Counted from the first letter of the stretch, positions 49,788 to 62,662 are shown. The stretch is 64,000 nt of DNA from Lamellibrachia columna (GCA_963662155.1 OY759264.1:13912634-13976633), one strand, 5' to 3'. The notes: generated by a model not told the origin, from the letters alone. Numbers and translations are program-made.

Positions 49788-50290
49788 TTCCATTAAATGA
49801 ATGCCCCATTTGCTCACCCTTTGGGGTTGTTGGCAGGGGAAGGCCCCGCCTAAAATTGCTGGCATTGGCCATTCCATACTCAGGGAACACCGCAGGAACA
49901 GTTTACCCCTTTTTATCCTTCGCATCATTCCATTAAATAAGTTCCCATTTTCTCACCCTTTGGGGTTTGCTGGCAGGGGGAAGGCACCACCTAAAATTGC
50001 AAGGCATTTTATGGGATTTCGGCTTTGGGGGGGTCCATTCAGTCAAACTCCAAGGAAACATTTGACGCAATTTTTTCTTTCGCGCCGGTCCATTAATTCG
50101 GCGTCATTCTATTAAATTAATACATTTTTTCTCACCTTTTGGGGGTTGCTGGCAGGGGAATCCCCACACCAAAGGTACATTTGACATAGTTTTTAGCCTT
50201 GGCACCATTCCCATAAATGAATGTACTTTTTTTATCCCCTTTGACTGGTGGTTTCAGGGGCATCACCCAGCCTAGACCCGGCAGCAACGC
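49788..50290 (+). repeat. Degenerate tandem repeat with a TCACCCTTTGGGGTT core
   Basis: Four related blocks start near 49788, 49928, 50105 and 50206. Each has CATTCCATTAAATxAAT, then a TxTCACCCTTTGGGGTTTGC-like core and GGCAGGGG, often followed by CCACCTAAAATTGC. Spacing is uneven (about 140, 177 and 101 bp). No coding capacity is recognised. Confidence 0.7.
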
Positions 50291-51177
50291 ATTTTTGGGA
50301 TGTCGGGGGTGGTCCCTTTAGTCCACGGGATCACACCTTTCGGCGTCGTTTACATAAATAAAAGCTCTGGGCTCCCAATCTATTATATCTGCTCTTCGAA
50401 ACCTCGCGTGATATTTCTAACAGCGAATCATGATCATTTCTGGATTACCGGGTAAGATACGGGGAATATATCCTGCAAATAACATATTATCGAATCAATA
50501 TTTTTCAAGTGTATTCCCCATCGAAGCCTTGAACAACATATCGGTTTTATTTCGGAAAAAAGGCAGACACTAATTTACTGACCCCCGTCCCATGGTATAC
50601 TGTCGAAAAACAAACGCCCCTTTCGATCATACAAGTTGCTACAGCAACGGCTTACGAAAAACACTCGGCTATTTTAGTTATCAAGGGATCTCCAAATAAG
50701 TTTCGTATGTTTGTCCACAATTACATATTTTAGGACGTTTAAAAAAAACTTGGATAATCAAACTCAAACCACGATGCGGATTTTCATGTTACAATGTAGG
50801 ATTACCGCGCGCAATGCGGGAGGTTTACAATGTGTGGCTTTATGTTCTTACCGAAGTTTTTCTTTGTTTGCGTTGCCCGAGTCACACTATCCAACTTAAG
50901 TTACTAAATGTTGTTTTATTACATTACACGGCGCTGTCATGTACTCCACGGTCGCTCTAAGACAGGTGTCATGCCGTCTGCGGCGGACTTGAGACGGCAT
51001 CTCAGCTGGAGCTCAGTCAGACTGAAAGTAAAGGTGTGACTTTGTGTCATAACCATTGTCGTGTCAAGAGAGTGAACAGGATCGTCTGGGAAATAGTATT
51101 TAACAAAGTAAGTATCGGTCTTTTTTACCAAGAAACGTTAACTGTGAATGAACAAGACCTTGGAAGGAGAAACGGAG
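50291..51177. other. No feature recognised
   Basis: No supported gene or repeat in this stretch. Confidence 0.4.
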
Positions 51178-51262
51178 GGAGGGTTGGTAGAGAGAGGGAG
51201 GGAGGGAGGGAGGGAGGGAGGGAGGGAGGGAGGGAGGGGGGAGGGAGGGAAGGAGGGAGGGA
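51178..51262 (+). repeat. (GGGA)n microsatellite
   Basis: Repeated GGGA units with few interruptions; Arg/Glu/Gly frames across it are artefacts. Confidence 0.9.
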
Positions 51263-51566
51263 GATGGCATGGAGACAGGTGGTGAGAAAGAGTGAACGTG
51301 AAAACTGAATAATCTTACTAAACTGGATAAATAAGAGATCGCAAACATAGCAATGGTTTCATTCACAGACAGAGGCGAACAATGGCGCCACCTAGCAACC
51401 TACTATCTATTGGCGTTTCAATCAGCCGAAATGTCTCATTTTCCAAAGACGCTTTGAAAGAAAAAGTAACTGAGTAAGTGCGAATGCGGTACTAACTTTG
51501 TAGCGTTAACCACAACCGCAAGTGGAGTAATTGCATCTTTCCCAGTTTCTACATATGTAATATCCG

Positions 51567-51874
51567 CATCCGGATGAATGACACCTGAAGGAACACATGC
51601 GACATAAACGTTTGATGACATCCGGATGACAGACATCTGAAAGAACACATGCGACATAAACGTTTGATGACATCCGGATGAATGACACCTGAAAGAACAC
51701 ATGCGACATAAACGTTTGATGACATCCGGATGACAAACATCTGAAAGAACACATGCGACATAAACGTTTGATGACATCCGAATGAATGACACCTGAAAGA
51801 ACACATGCGACATAAACGTTTGATGACTTCCGGATGACAGACAACTGAAAGAACACATGCGACATAAACGTTTG
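51567..51874 (+). repeat. 52-bp minisatellite, about 6 units
   Basis: Units carry ACATGCGACATAAACGTTTG, then ATGACATCCGGATGA and GAAAGAAC. The period is 52 bp (ACATGC at 51595, 51647 and so on). Two unit types (GAATGACACC and CAGACATC/CAAACATC) alternate, giving a 104-bp higher-order period. Confidence 0.9.
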
Positions 51875-51879
51875 CAAAT

Positions 51880-52762
51880 TCGCTGTTTTAAATAAACATA
51901 TCGTTAATCAAGAAGAATAAATAACAGCGAAATATAAAAAAGTATCTATAAATAGCACTGCCATGGTACGCTGCGTTCAACTCGTAGCATCTCCCATTAG
52001 TTATGATAAATGAAGGTATCTGTTTTTGACGTTTTTCATAATAGTCTTACTAAGACAAAGTGTCAAACGAGTAGTTTATCTACATACTACCTTCATAGTA
52101 ATTGTAAGCAGATTATTCTCTCTACATATAATATACTATTAAGAAAACTGTTCAGACCACAATTAAATTACTTGGACAAAACGAAGAGAAAGTATTTGAG
52201 GGATAGAAATGTGTGGATGCGATATTATATGCAGGCAGTTGATTTTTCCATAATTTATCCGAAATAGTTGTAATTTGACAATCAATATGATCGTGCGACA
52301 ACATAAGAGGTTCCGATAGTTATTGCTGAGGATGAAACGTTTCACATATAATCGTCTACGTGACTGATGCTTATCAGTTCACATTTTTACGTCACCTACG
52401 TTCTGGTGTCTGTTTTTTATCTACTACATGCCTCGCTCACGAGCACCACCTAAACAACGACGATGTGATATAATAGGCACTCGCAGTGCCCGTTGCTGAA
52501 AATGTATGCATTTAATATATGCAATATAAGCTTATAAACACGTGTGGTGAACACAGGTTATACTGCGATCCTCGCAAATGCTTTGCTTAGGCATTCCATA
52601 ATGTAACATATCTTCCCAAACAAACCGGTAAATCAACAGGTATTGAAACGCATCTAATTTAAAACATAATGACATATTGCATTTACGGGGTCAACACCCA
52701 CAGTCCACGCACACTCGCCATTCCACCTGTACAAGTGTCACCTGCGAAACAAGACGAACAAT
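51880..52762. other. No feature recognised
   Basis: AT-rich spacer up to the microsatellite that bounds the right arm. Confidence 0.4.
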
Positions 52763-52763
52763 A

Positions 52764-52770
52764 TATGTGT

Positions 52771-52826
<56 letters not shown>

Positions 52827-52946
52827 GCGTGTGCGTGTGCGTGTGCGTGTGCGTGTGCGTGTGCGTGTGCGTGTGCGTGTGCGTGTGCGTGTGCGTGTGC
52901 GTGTGCGTGTGCGTGTGCGTGTGCGTGTGCGTGTGCGCGCGTGTAC
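52764..52946 (+). repeat. (GT)n/(GTGCGT)n microsatellite at right-arm inner boundary
   Basis: About 50 bp of GT repeats pass into about 130 bp of GTGCGT repeats, directly against the last base of the inverted repeat. Such alternating sequence can form Z-DNA. Confidence 0.95.
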
Positions 52947-53999
52947 ACAGTTTTGCAATCCTTTTTCGAGCCGTCGTTTTATAGAAGCATATATTGACCA
53001 GCGTGTGAAACTAATAGCTGTCTTGGAAAAAATTAATTACACAAATTGAAAGTAATATTTAATTAGGGGACACCCATAAAGTAAGCCACGTCCATTATGC
53101 GGCGGTGTCTTGGTGATCGTTACGTAACGTTTAACAATATACGTTTTGGCTCGTCTAGTCGTCGATGTCAGACTGACAGCAATAATTATTATGCAAGTTT
53201 TTGGGGATATTTCAACTCAATTCCAACGGCTTCACTGCAAGCATGATTACACCTGACATACGTACATAAAGATGGACTCCTGATGTTGTCTTATTATCGT
53301 TAGCTACGCAGGCCTATATTCTACCTATGCACTACGAACCATTGCATACATGCAGTGAATATAAACAAGCATAACAGGCAGGGGACTTTCTGTGTACGTG
53401 CCAGCGTTACGAAGCGTCACAATGGGAGGGAAGGTCTCAAAAACATCACAACGAGCCTGACGCACTTCACGGATAGTCTCTTTTCCACAAAATAAATTGT
53501 TCTACTGAATTTAACTTTCACTTTATATGCCATACTGGATCTTATTAGGCAGCCACATAAAACATCTGATGACAGGTGACAGAGCTGTGGAGCTAAATGT
53601 CTCCTATGTGCAGGATCCACTCATGCGTGACGACTCGGCCGACAGAGCTGTGGGGCTAAATGTACGCGTAGGCGTGTCTATTTTTGTCAACTGACTGCAC
53701 AATCACGTGTCAAATGTGGTGACTGTGACAAGTCTATGACAGGAGTGTGTGATTTAGGCCCAACGAAGTTTGAACTGAGGCGGACGTGTTTCGGGCGACC
53801 TTCTCATTTACCCCGAAAACTCTTGACGCGTTTTATTGAGTAGACTTGTGATTTATTTTTGTACAAACATCGAATCGTGAGGCAAATAAAATAGCAACAG
53901 TCCTATAACACGCCCGGTGATCATTTGTAATTCACCTGGATGATAACATCGATGATGGTGATGGTGATGATGTTGATGATGGTGACGATGACCATGATG

Positions 54000-54592
54000 A
54001 TTTAACAAGATTTAACAAGATTTGCCATCCAAGCCAAAGGCCCAGATGGCAAGTGGACAAGGAAGCCATTGGCTTATCGAGAGTCCTAGCAGTTACACAA
54101 TCTGTAGACAATTTGTTCCATTCATTTATTGTCCTCTGTGAGAACGAGTGTTTCCTGATGTCCAATCTATATTGATCCTTTACTAATTTTACCTCATGTC
54201 CTCTAGTTCTGCTATCCTTCTTGAGTGAGAAAAACATATTTCTATCAATATTTTCATACCCATTCAATATCTTAAAAACTTCAATCTGATCTCCTCTTAA
54301 CCTCCTTGTCTCTAGAGTTGTTAAACCACATTCTTTCAGGCGTTCTTCATAACTAAGGTCTCTCAGTTCTGGAATCATTTTAGTTGCTCTCCTTTGTATG
54401 CGTTCAAGCGTATCTATATCCTTCTTACGATATGGTCTCCACGCTTGAATACAGTATTCTAAATGAGGTCTAACTATTGCTTTATAAAGAGGTATAATTA
54501 ACTTTTTTCCCTTGTATGTTATGTTTCTTCTAATCAATCCAAGAATTAGATTACCCTTTGAAGCTGCAATACCACACTGCTCTGAAATGATG
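54000..54592 (-). mobile_element. 5'-truncated CR1-type LINE in right arm only
   Basis: On the minus strand this encodes the C-terminal RT domain in one open frame (SEQCGIAASK ... RRATKMIPELRDLSYEERL ... RRLRGDQIEVFKILNG ... INEWNKL). It interrupts the CAT microsatellite shared by both arms and is absent from the left arm, so it inserted after duplication. The 375-residue frame that includes it also runs through simple repeats on both sides and is not one protein. Confidence 0.85.
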
Positions 54593-54940
54593 ATGATTTT
54601 GCTGATGAATCTAACTATGATGGTGATGATTATGCTGATCAATATAATTATGATGATGATGATGATTATACTGATGATTATAACTACGATGATGATGATT
54701 ATGCTGATGAATATAACTATGACGATGATGATAACGACAACAGTAGCAACTGTGAGTGTGGCGGAAACTATGGCTGTGAGAGTGACTGTGGCGGTGACGG
54801 TGATTGTGATTGTGATTGTGACAGTGATTGTGACGGTGACTGTGACGGTGACGGAGACGGTGATTGTGACGATGACAGTGACGGTGACTGTGACGGTAAC
54901 GGTAACGGTAACGGAGACAGTGATGTTGACTGTGGCGCTA
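54593..54940 (-). repeat. CAT / GTCACC compound microsatellite (right arm)
   Basis: Counterpart of 8551-8832 in inverted orientation, imperfect ATG then GTGACG/GTGACT repeats. Confidence 0.85.
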
Positions 54941-55129
54941 ATAATGGCAACATGAACACACAAGGATTCCTTTTCGTTTCCATCTCCGGTGTCTCTTCTG
55001 TGTATCGGATCGAAATGTCTGATTTGTAAGAAAGAAATAGTTTGGTTGCAACAGGCCAAATACTGGTACTGCCTTCAATCGCAACTCGAAAAACGTGTCC
55101 CTTGGGGGGGTTTTCTATGGTCAAATAGT

Positions 55130-56602
55130 TAGTCATATCTCATACATTGTCGTTGTCTGCGCAGTACCAGTACACTCAGTGATGGTGTAGGGCTTGTCGT
55201 GAACATGGTAAACAATATTTGTCGTGCTATCAAAGCGGGACAGGAAAAGAATCCAGTTAGAGTTAGAGTAAAAACTGACTATATTAGAATTGTTTAAATC
55301 CCAATTTTGTTTTGCTTTCCCAGATATTTACGACCAAGGCGTAACTTTTAAATGGCCTAGATACTGGTATAAACGTCTTACAGCTACTGTCACACGTTTG
55401 ATTAACAAAGAGATCACAGCGTGTTGAAACGACCCATAATTCCACACATGTATTTCTCAGTTATAGCACATCACAGTCTTCGTTGTAAATAAAGTATTTT
55501 TTGTGTAAGAACAACTTTCCAGGTGACAACATACAAAGTTTATGTAAACAATATTACACAGTAATACAAAATATTCAATTTCACAACCGGTAACATATCA
55601 CATGCGTAATAAATAAACATGCAATTAAATTAGTATGTAGGAATATCACCAGTAAATCTTGATTAATGCCAACAATGATAGGAAATACAACACACAACAT
55701 GTATGATAGCAAAATCTGGTAAATAAAATAATCTGTCAATTAATGCGTAGTAAATAAACATATAAATCTTGCTTAATGGCTTCTTAAATATATGTTTTGA
55801 TATAGTAAATATGAATAATACAGATGTTAAAAAGTAACACTGATAAATATATTCTATACAACCATTATATAATGACAACATCGGTAAATATTAAAAAAAG
55901 AGAAAAGGTTTCTGAACTGCCACATTGTTGCAAACGGTCAACGCTCTATAGAATCAGTTATACATACATTATGTCACGTATAAAATAAGTTTCAAAGTCA
56001 GAATAATAAACCGTGTAAAAAACACGTTTCATAGCAGCTCAATATAGCGCAAAAAATTATAAAGTCATCTAATCGTAGGCGTACATTATTAAACTTGCGT
56101 TGCGGGTCGCGCGTTTATGCGATTGTGTCAGCGAACATTGCATAAGAATTTTGTTGTTGCGATTTAGTGTTCGAATCGTTCAACAGCCGCTGCTGCGTCA
56201 GACAAATCAACATGCGACTCGAGTTTTGTTGAGTTGCGGATCAGCGCACATTGCACGACTGATCCGTTTTAAGTAAAATAAACACTCAATTGGCAACACA
56301 CGTTAAGCAATGTACGCCTCGCATAAGCCGAGGCAGATTAACGACAAAACTAAAATAATGAGTACAACATAATTAACTAACAACCTAATCAATAAGTTGT
56401 ACAAGATGTACAAAATATATTTTTGATAAAGTAATTCAATTTCTGAATGTCCGGTGCCAGCCCAGATCACTCCATGAACGCTAATGATTCCTTCAAGAAA
56501 AACGAACTATGCAATTCAACGCCGAAATTAACTTGTCTCTACTGATTGACGACAACGAATTCCCTCCAGCGCCATTTTGTTGCAACCTTCTCCGATGTTG
56601 CG
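55130..56602. other. Conserved non-coding DNA downstream of gene C
   Basis: Matches 5500-7108 of the left arm in reverse complement. AT-rich; no gene is recognised. Confidence 0.45.
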
Positions 56603-59600
56603 TCACTTCACGGCATATTTATCTATATTTGCCCTTTGATCCTGTCCTTGGGCACGACTCGCTTTGTGTCGTACGTTCCGGCCAGCGGCCAGACGGTCAA
56701 CGACTTGACCAAAGTGCCTGGTCAATTCATACAGGACGGACAAGGTGTCGGAACGCACGTACCGCAAAGTCGGTGTGACGTCAGAAGGTGGGACCGCATT
56801 GGTGTGATGGTTGTCGGGTACTGCGATTCCTGATGACGTCATCTGGAACCAAAAACATACGCATGATGAATCATAATTAATAAATGTCGACGTAATAATA
56901 CGATTTAACAAGACTGCCCCGCAAATCAACAATGGCTAGTGGACGTCATTGGCTGTTATCAGATATCAGCCATTTTTGTTTTTAACATAAACACTGTTTA
57001 TACAACCAGTACATAATTTGTTCCATTCATTTATTGTTACCTGTGAGAATGGATACTTTCTTATGTCAAATATACGCTGTTATTTTACTAATGCTAATTC
57101 GTTCCCTCTAATTCGACTATCTTTCTTAAGTTTTGAAAAATTACTTTTATCACCATTTTAACAACTATTTAATATTTAAGCACTGTATTGTCTGGTCTCG
57201 TCAAAATAACGTCATGCGATTCACATCAATGAAAAATATATAGCCTATGCTTTCGTAATTTAGTAAACATATCGACACAGTTGAATGTCCTTCGTAAACA
57301 TATAAGAATGAACCGGGTTCGATAATAAATATACTTTAGTATGCGTTCAAGAGCAGGCCATATTCATGAGAATGTGTGAGGAGAGGTTGAGAAAGAGAGC
57401 GTGGAAAACAGAAGTGGATGGTAGAAGGAGAAGAGGAAGACCAACATTAAGAAGGAGGGACAGAGTTAGGAGAAATGTCGAAAGGGTAGAGGTGAGCAGT
57501 CGAGAGTGGAAAAGAATGGAAGAAGATCACGAAGACTCGTAGTTAGAGCGAAACCGATTAAGTGACCCCACCCTGCAAGGGACCTCGATGAAAAAGTAGG
57601 GTAGAAATAACCTACCGTGACCTTTAGCAGCCCCGTGAAATATCGCAGTGCTGTTTCCGTGTCTCTCAGGTACGCCATCAGATGGCAGTACCTGTCTACT
57701 TCAGGCTGCCTGTGGTCCGAATGCCCACACGTGATTGTTTCATTGCATGGCATTCCCGCTTGTCTGGTCAGACGGCACATGTAGGCAGTCTCGTTAATTG
57801 TAATGCTTGTAACCAGATGGCTGTAGTGGTACGACTCCGTCAGCAGCTTCCGCAGGCCCTGAAATCACAATTGAATGTGAAACAACTCGTATGTTTTACC
57901 AGTTGTGAGTTACTAGTCTATCACTTAAAGTAAGGAAACATGTTTTGCATTTCTATGTAGATCCCATATTACTGTAAGAGTGTGAAAAACAATTACAGCA
58001 GAATATAGAAGCAACATTAATGTGTGTTCTGATAGCAATGCTTAGAATATCGTCGATAGAGTCAGAAAAGAAAGGTAATGAAGACATTATAAGAAGAACT
58101 AACGATAAAATGAAGACCACGTGCGGAGTCAGCAAAAAGAAAAACAGGATTTCTACGTCACGTGATGGGAAAGAAAAAAGCAGAACATCCAGTGACAACG
58201 GGAAATATTTAGGGAACAAGAAGCAGACGGCGGCTAAGAATTAAAATCCCTGATGGTCTAGCTGCCTGGCTATGAAGGAGCACAACGGAACTGTTAAAAG
58301 ACACACGTGACCGTTGGAAATGTAGGATTGTGATGACATATGATTGCAACAAGCACGGCACCTGAAGATGGTAATAATGAATCACCAGTCAAAACATAGG
58401 CCTACATGTGTAAATACCACTCGCTGCGTGGGATATTGAAAACATATTGAGGAAGAGTTCGATAATTGTCGTCATCTCAGTGCCAGGCTATATTCAAGTA
58501 AATCACTAACGCGTTCGTAAAACAAAAATGACACCGGATTTTTCTCGATAAAAACATCCGTCTTCAACACCTTTTTTGCATTACGTGGCTTATTGGCGAT
58601 ATCCTGTATATTCAACGCACATAATTACATAATTCGTCACAATCCATATGCGAAACGTGAATGGGTAATATTATAGCTAGTTTCAATGTTTCTCTGTTAG
58701 TACCGTGGTGTATCCCGTTTGGAAAAAGCATTGTGGCGGTAAAACTGTGTTATTTTTCACGAACAATGGTATGTTTGTATAGTCGGTGACATATTATTTC
58801 ACAAAATGTTGGTATCAATAAAGTATACACTATTGCGATTTGTGAACTCCGCATAAGGGAATCGTGGATAACAGAATCAGCATCAAGTAGAATCAACTAT
58901 TTTGACCGGGACGTAATCATCCCATATTCCCGTTGTATTAAAATGTCCCGCTTTTATGAGTCAGCCGCTTAAAACTGCATCAACTGATCTGGCCTATCGC
59001 AAATCCGGTTCGATGATTGAACAGGGACCTTTAATAGAATCAAATTGCTCTGGCCTTAAGTGACTATATTAAGCGGAGTTCACTGCATTAACAGCTATTT
59101 TCGGTATAACTGTAGTTAGTCATTTGTTAACGAAACTGCAGATAAATATCCTGCTTACGTTGATATTAGTCGACTCAGGTGTCGTTGTCGTTGTGGAGGC
59201 CATCGCTGATTGGTCGGTTCGAGGAGAAGATGCGCGTCTCTCCAGGATTTTAGCCGCGAGTCCCTCACATGACGTAATATCCGGTAATCTAGTCACGAAT
59301 TGACGCAGGAACGGTTGTTTGCACTGCCGGAGAAGACAACGTCATGATGGTATTTTTATGGTGGTGTTGGTGGTGGCGGTGGCGGTGGCGGTGGCGGTGG
59401 CGGCGGTTGTGGTAGTTATGGCGGTGACGGTGGTTGTAGTTATGGCGGTGACGGTGGTGGTGACAGCAGTGATTGACAGTAGGGATCATGCCTCAGTTAG
59501 ACTTAATGGTGTGTTACAGACGAATGTATGGCATAGTAAAGTTGGATATAGGAAGTTTTAAAAATTCATATCATCTGATATAAGTGCATTTGAGCAGGGA

Positions 59601-61222
59601 CATTGCCAGGTTTGCTGGTAGAACTCTTTTGGCAGTGTAAAAAACTTGATTTTTAGTTTATTTTAATAGGCAGAAGGATTTTTTTTCGCCACAACGCACG
59701 AGTGCGTAGTAATTCATGCAGAAATTGGAAAACATTGACACGTTCAGCCATTTCAAAAGAGTTAGTAATATGTGATGTTGAAAAAACTCCACCAGCCTGT
59801 CAATGAGATAATGATAACGGCAGGTTAAACATTTAAGATATTTTGATGGTCCCGTTTTCTTATAATTGTGCAATACGTTTAAATGGTCACCAATAGGAAA
59901 TGCCACTGCAGGTTGATCCCTGTAATAGTAGTCTGGTGGTAGTTGTTTTGCCGCGACGTAAACATAAAGAACAATTCAAACTAATAGGTATACTCACATA
60001 ATGAACAAAGCTCTCGTTTCCTCTTAACTTCACGACGATGGCCTGTCGGTAAAGAGAATCCACCCAGTAACCTTCATCAACTCTTTCGGTTGTCGTTGTG
60101 GCCAGTGGAATACCTCTACACTCAGTCCTCGTCACGTGGCATATAGCCAGAACGACATCTGTTGGGAAAACAAATAGAATACAATTAAACGTTACTAACG
60201 TAATACCCGAAATCACAACATTATGTCCGTTCGTTGTATTGTAAAGTCTTATTACATAGAACAAATTGATTTGTTACAACACCGAGATAACCTTAGTTTG
60301 TTTTAGTGAGCCTTGTTTTGCAAATATATTTTGCCCGTTATATGTTATTTTGAATGTTTCGGGATGGATATGACTACATTGCAAGCGGACGCGAACACAA
60401 CTTTACGGATGTTATATTACAAAGGCGTCGGAACTGAGGGGGGGGATACGGCCCCTCCACAATTTTGGATGAGGGGGCTTGTGTATACTCTGTCCCCTCC
60501 CCCTCCCATCAATCCCCAATGAATTCAGGCGCGGATTTCTTTTTTTTGCATGGGACCCTCACTTCCACCCGAGACCATGGCTCGCAGCCATCAACTTCGC
60601 CGCCCCACGCCCAAACAGACATTAAACGGCTTCCGACGACTATGATACACCCATCACGTGATCTCGTGAACGCCTGGCCATGGTAAACGTAGTCCACAGC
60701 TATTGGAAACTGTGGACAACCTGTCGCGAATATGCTGAATAGCTAAGTCGATATTCACCAACGGAATGACGAACGATTTACTCAGGTGAAGGGTATCTGA
60801 AGATTGAACTACCTAAAAACTAGACTGCGATAATAAAGTCAGAATGTGGTACGCCACTATTACGAATTGTTATTACCACGACAAACTCTGAACAGGTGGC
60901 TCTAAATCCGCACTAAATTGGCATAATACAATGCAATATAACAAGAAAAACTGATATTACGCGGAAATGCCGCGCTACAACAACGCAATATGTAAAGAAA
61001 AACTCAACGCCGAGCTCGACAGCACTAAACCAAAGGGATAGTTTGTTTCAAACCGGTTTACAATATCAATAATTTTCATAAGGAGCGATCACGCGAGCGA
61101 CGCTGCATAATAATGGTTGCTCGGTCGTAGATGTCGTTTGTTTTCGAAAAACCACAGCCTAATCGACAACAAATTACCAGCACTAAGTTGTTCTCGCAAA
61201 ACTCACATATCTTGGCGATCAT
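56603..61222 (-). CDS. Gene C: secreted four-helix cytokine-like protein (5 exons), inverted copy of A
   Basis: Exons on the minus strand are 61222-61207, 60158-59998, 59323-59159, 57858-57616 and 56842-56603 (825 nt, 274 aa; phases 1,0,0,0). Exon 1 is identical in sequence to that of gene A (MIAKI). Donors are GTGAGT, GTGAGT, GTAAGC and GTAGGT. The signal peptide, C-x17-C, C-x9-C-x5-C-x13-C, and final helix with YELTRHFGQVVDRL are all kept. Exon 3 is two codons shorter than in A. The stop codon of A (CAC TAA) reads CAC AAA here, adding about 20 residues that end DKYAVK. In exon 4, 67 of 81 residues match A. Every splice site is intact, so the gene is probably functional. Role inferred as for A. 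Confidence 0.7.
56885..57165 (+). mobile_element. Old CR1 fragment, counterpart of 4998-5225
   Basis: The segment matches the CR1 3' end (ATTTGTTCCATTCATTTATT, then a TGTGAGAATGGATACTTTCT-type sequence) and lies in intron 4 of gene C. Because its twin is in intron 4 of gene A, it inserted before the duplication. Confidence 0.55.
57859..59158 (-). other. Intron 3 of gene C
   Basis: About 1.3 kb. It matches gene A intron 3 except that the segment equivalent to A 2774-3178 is missing. No separate gene is recognised. Confidence 0.5.
59340..59470 (+). repeat. GGT/GGC microsatellite in intron 2 of gene C
   Basis: Short, impure counterpart of the (CCA)n tract in gene A. Confidence 0.8.
60688..61112. 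mobile_element. Approximately 0.42-kb insertion in intron 1 of gene C
   Basis: Left-arm sequence around 1215-1232 (GAGCAACCGGTATTATGGCC) is continuous, while in the right arm the corresponding flanks are separated by about 0.42 kb. No terminal repeats or coding sequence are recognised, so a deletion in the left arm is equally possible. Confidence 0.35.
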
Positions 61223-61274
61223 GATGAGCTTCTTGAGTTTGCACCTTGCCTACCGGATGACTCCGAGTCGCTGG

Positions 61275-61280
61275 TTTATA
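61275..61280 (-). promoter_or_regulatory. TATA box of gene C
   Basis: TATAAA on the minus strand, in the same context as in gene A and 53 bases before exon 1 coding. Confidence 0.6.
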
Positions 61281-61294
61281 AGACATTTCGTCGG

Positions 61295-61304
61295 CGGATT
61301 TCCC
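61295..61304 (-). promoter_or_regulatory. Possible kappaB-like site upstream of gene C
   Basis: GGGAAATCCG on the minus strand, one base off the Rel/NF-kB consensus, at the position equivalent to the gene A site. Confidence 0.3.
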
Positions 61305-61799
61305 CAGGGTACTTTCAGATCCTACAAACCTGAAATGACAAACGTTGTTCGCGGAACGGTTTGAATGGTTTCACTTTTGGAGACGATTCAGTATAATATT
61401 TGATTGTCTGCGCGTCACTGACCACATTAGCTGCCGTATATGTCATCGATGACTCGACCGGCGCACGTGGTCAGTTGTTATAGCGGCGCGCGAAAAATGA
61501 AAGCAGCGTGGCCGACTCAGCTCGCCTAGCTGAGAATGGTTTGGACGCGGTCCTGCGGTAGCGAATGGCGGGTAGGGCCTTTAGGAAAATTCAACATAGA
61601 ATTATACATAGCATAGTGGAATTGGGAATGTAAAAAATATAATTCTACAGATCCTATATAGATTTAGTTTACGTCTACTTATTTTCTAATGATTTGTATA
61701 CAATTTTATAGAATTTAATAGAATTGTACTCAATAATATTGTCTTCACCAAAAAATCCAGTAGAATATTCTTTAAAAAAATACTTAAGATTTCTGATAA

Positions 61800-62130
61800 G
61801 GGAGCCTATAGCCCTGATTTCTTTCTTGATTCGAATCCTTATTGTCTCGTTTAACGGGTTTCTTCTTTTTTTCTTATCTAGCTTTATTGACGAATACGGC
61901 GTTTTATAGTAAAAATGTAGTAAAAAAAAATTTAAATCCTATAGAATATTATATAAATATTCTATAAAAAAAAATTTCTTAATTGTACACAATAATATTG
62001 TCTTAAAAAAAAAATCCTATAGAATATTCTAAAATAAAATACTGAAGATTTCTGATAAGAATTGATTTGAATCATTATTGTCTCGTTTAACGGGTTTCTT
62101 CTTTATTCTTATCTAGCTTTATTAATGAAT
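61800..62130 (+). repeat. 236-bp tandem duplication, right arm only
   Basis: CTCGTTTAACGGGTTTCTTC followed by TTATCTAGCTTTATT occurs at about 61846 and again at 62082. The left arm has it once (near 400-440, reverse strand). Confidence 0.7.
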
Positions 62131-62339
62131 ACGGCGTTATGGGCTGCGTGGTTTCTATGGAGTGTGTTGAGCCGGCCATATGTACCTTTACGATTGCCTG
62201 TTTGGGCGTTCGTTCGTGAAATTTGGTTTGTTAAAAAAGTTAACGCTTCCGTTCAAAATAATATTAAATGAGGGCACTTTCCATCTGGTGCAGCTGTGCG
62301 CAGTGAAATCTGCGTTTTCGCGTGAACTAATAATTCGCA

Positions 62340-62600
62340 TAACAACATTTGTTTTCCCCCTCCAGCACTTCCCCGCACCCCTCCCCGCTCCCGCACCCCT
62401 CCCCGCCCCCGCCCTTATTTGGCCTTATCCTTAGCGACATCCTATCTAGACACACCACGGTGCATTAGCGTCCAGTGCCTCCCCCAAATTCCCGTCTGCT
62501 AACGGGAATATGCTGCTAACGGGACTATACGTATTTATGTAATACGTAATAAACTGTTATCGCGTGCTTCAATGTGTGGATTTTACATCTGGTCATACCA
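62340..62600. other. Arm-divergent segment with CCCCGCACCCCT repeats
   Basis: Between conserved flanks, the right arm has C-rich CCCCGCxCCCxCACCCCTCC sequence (62360-62415) and further unique bases, while the left arm (60-190) has different sequence. It may be a small insertion or replacement. Confidence 0.4.
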
Positions 62601-62662
62601 GACGTAAATGGGAATGTAATGCGATTTCCATTTGTTAACAGGACTGTTTTATGGGACACGGC

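Larger units (their letters stand above)
52950..62662 (-). repeat. Right arm of large inverted repeat (carries gene C)
   Basis: The reverse complement of this region matches 1-11253. The inner end begins GTTTTGCAATCCTTTTTCG and the outer visible end is GGACTGTTTTATGGGACACG at 62641-62660. It lacks the hAT element and the 1.37-kb insertion of the left arm, and has its own CR1 copy, an intron insertion and a 236-bp tandem duplication. Confidence 0.85.

Noticed and set aside
52669..53049. Val/Arg or Cys/Val repeat proteins
   Set aside because: Translations of the GT/GTGCGT microsatellite.
53932..55059. 375-residue protein combining Val/Thr repeats and an RT C-terminus
   Set aside because: It runs through two microsatellites and a truncated CR1 element by chance of frame; only 54000-54592 is LINE-derived.
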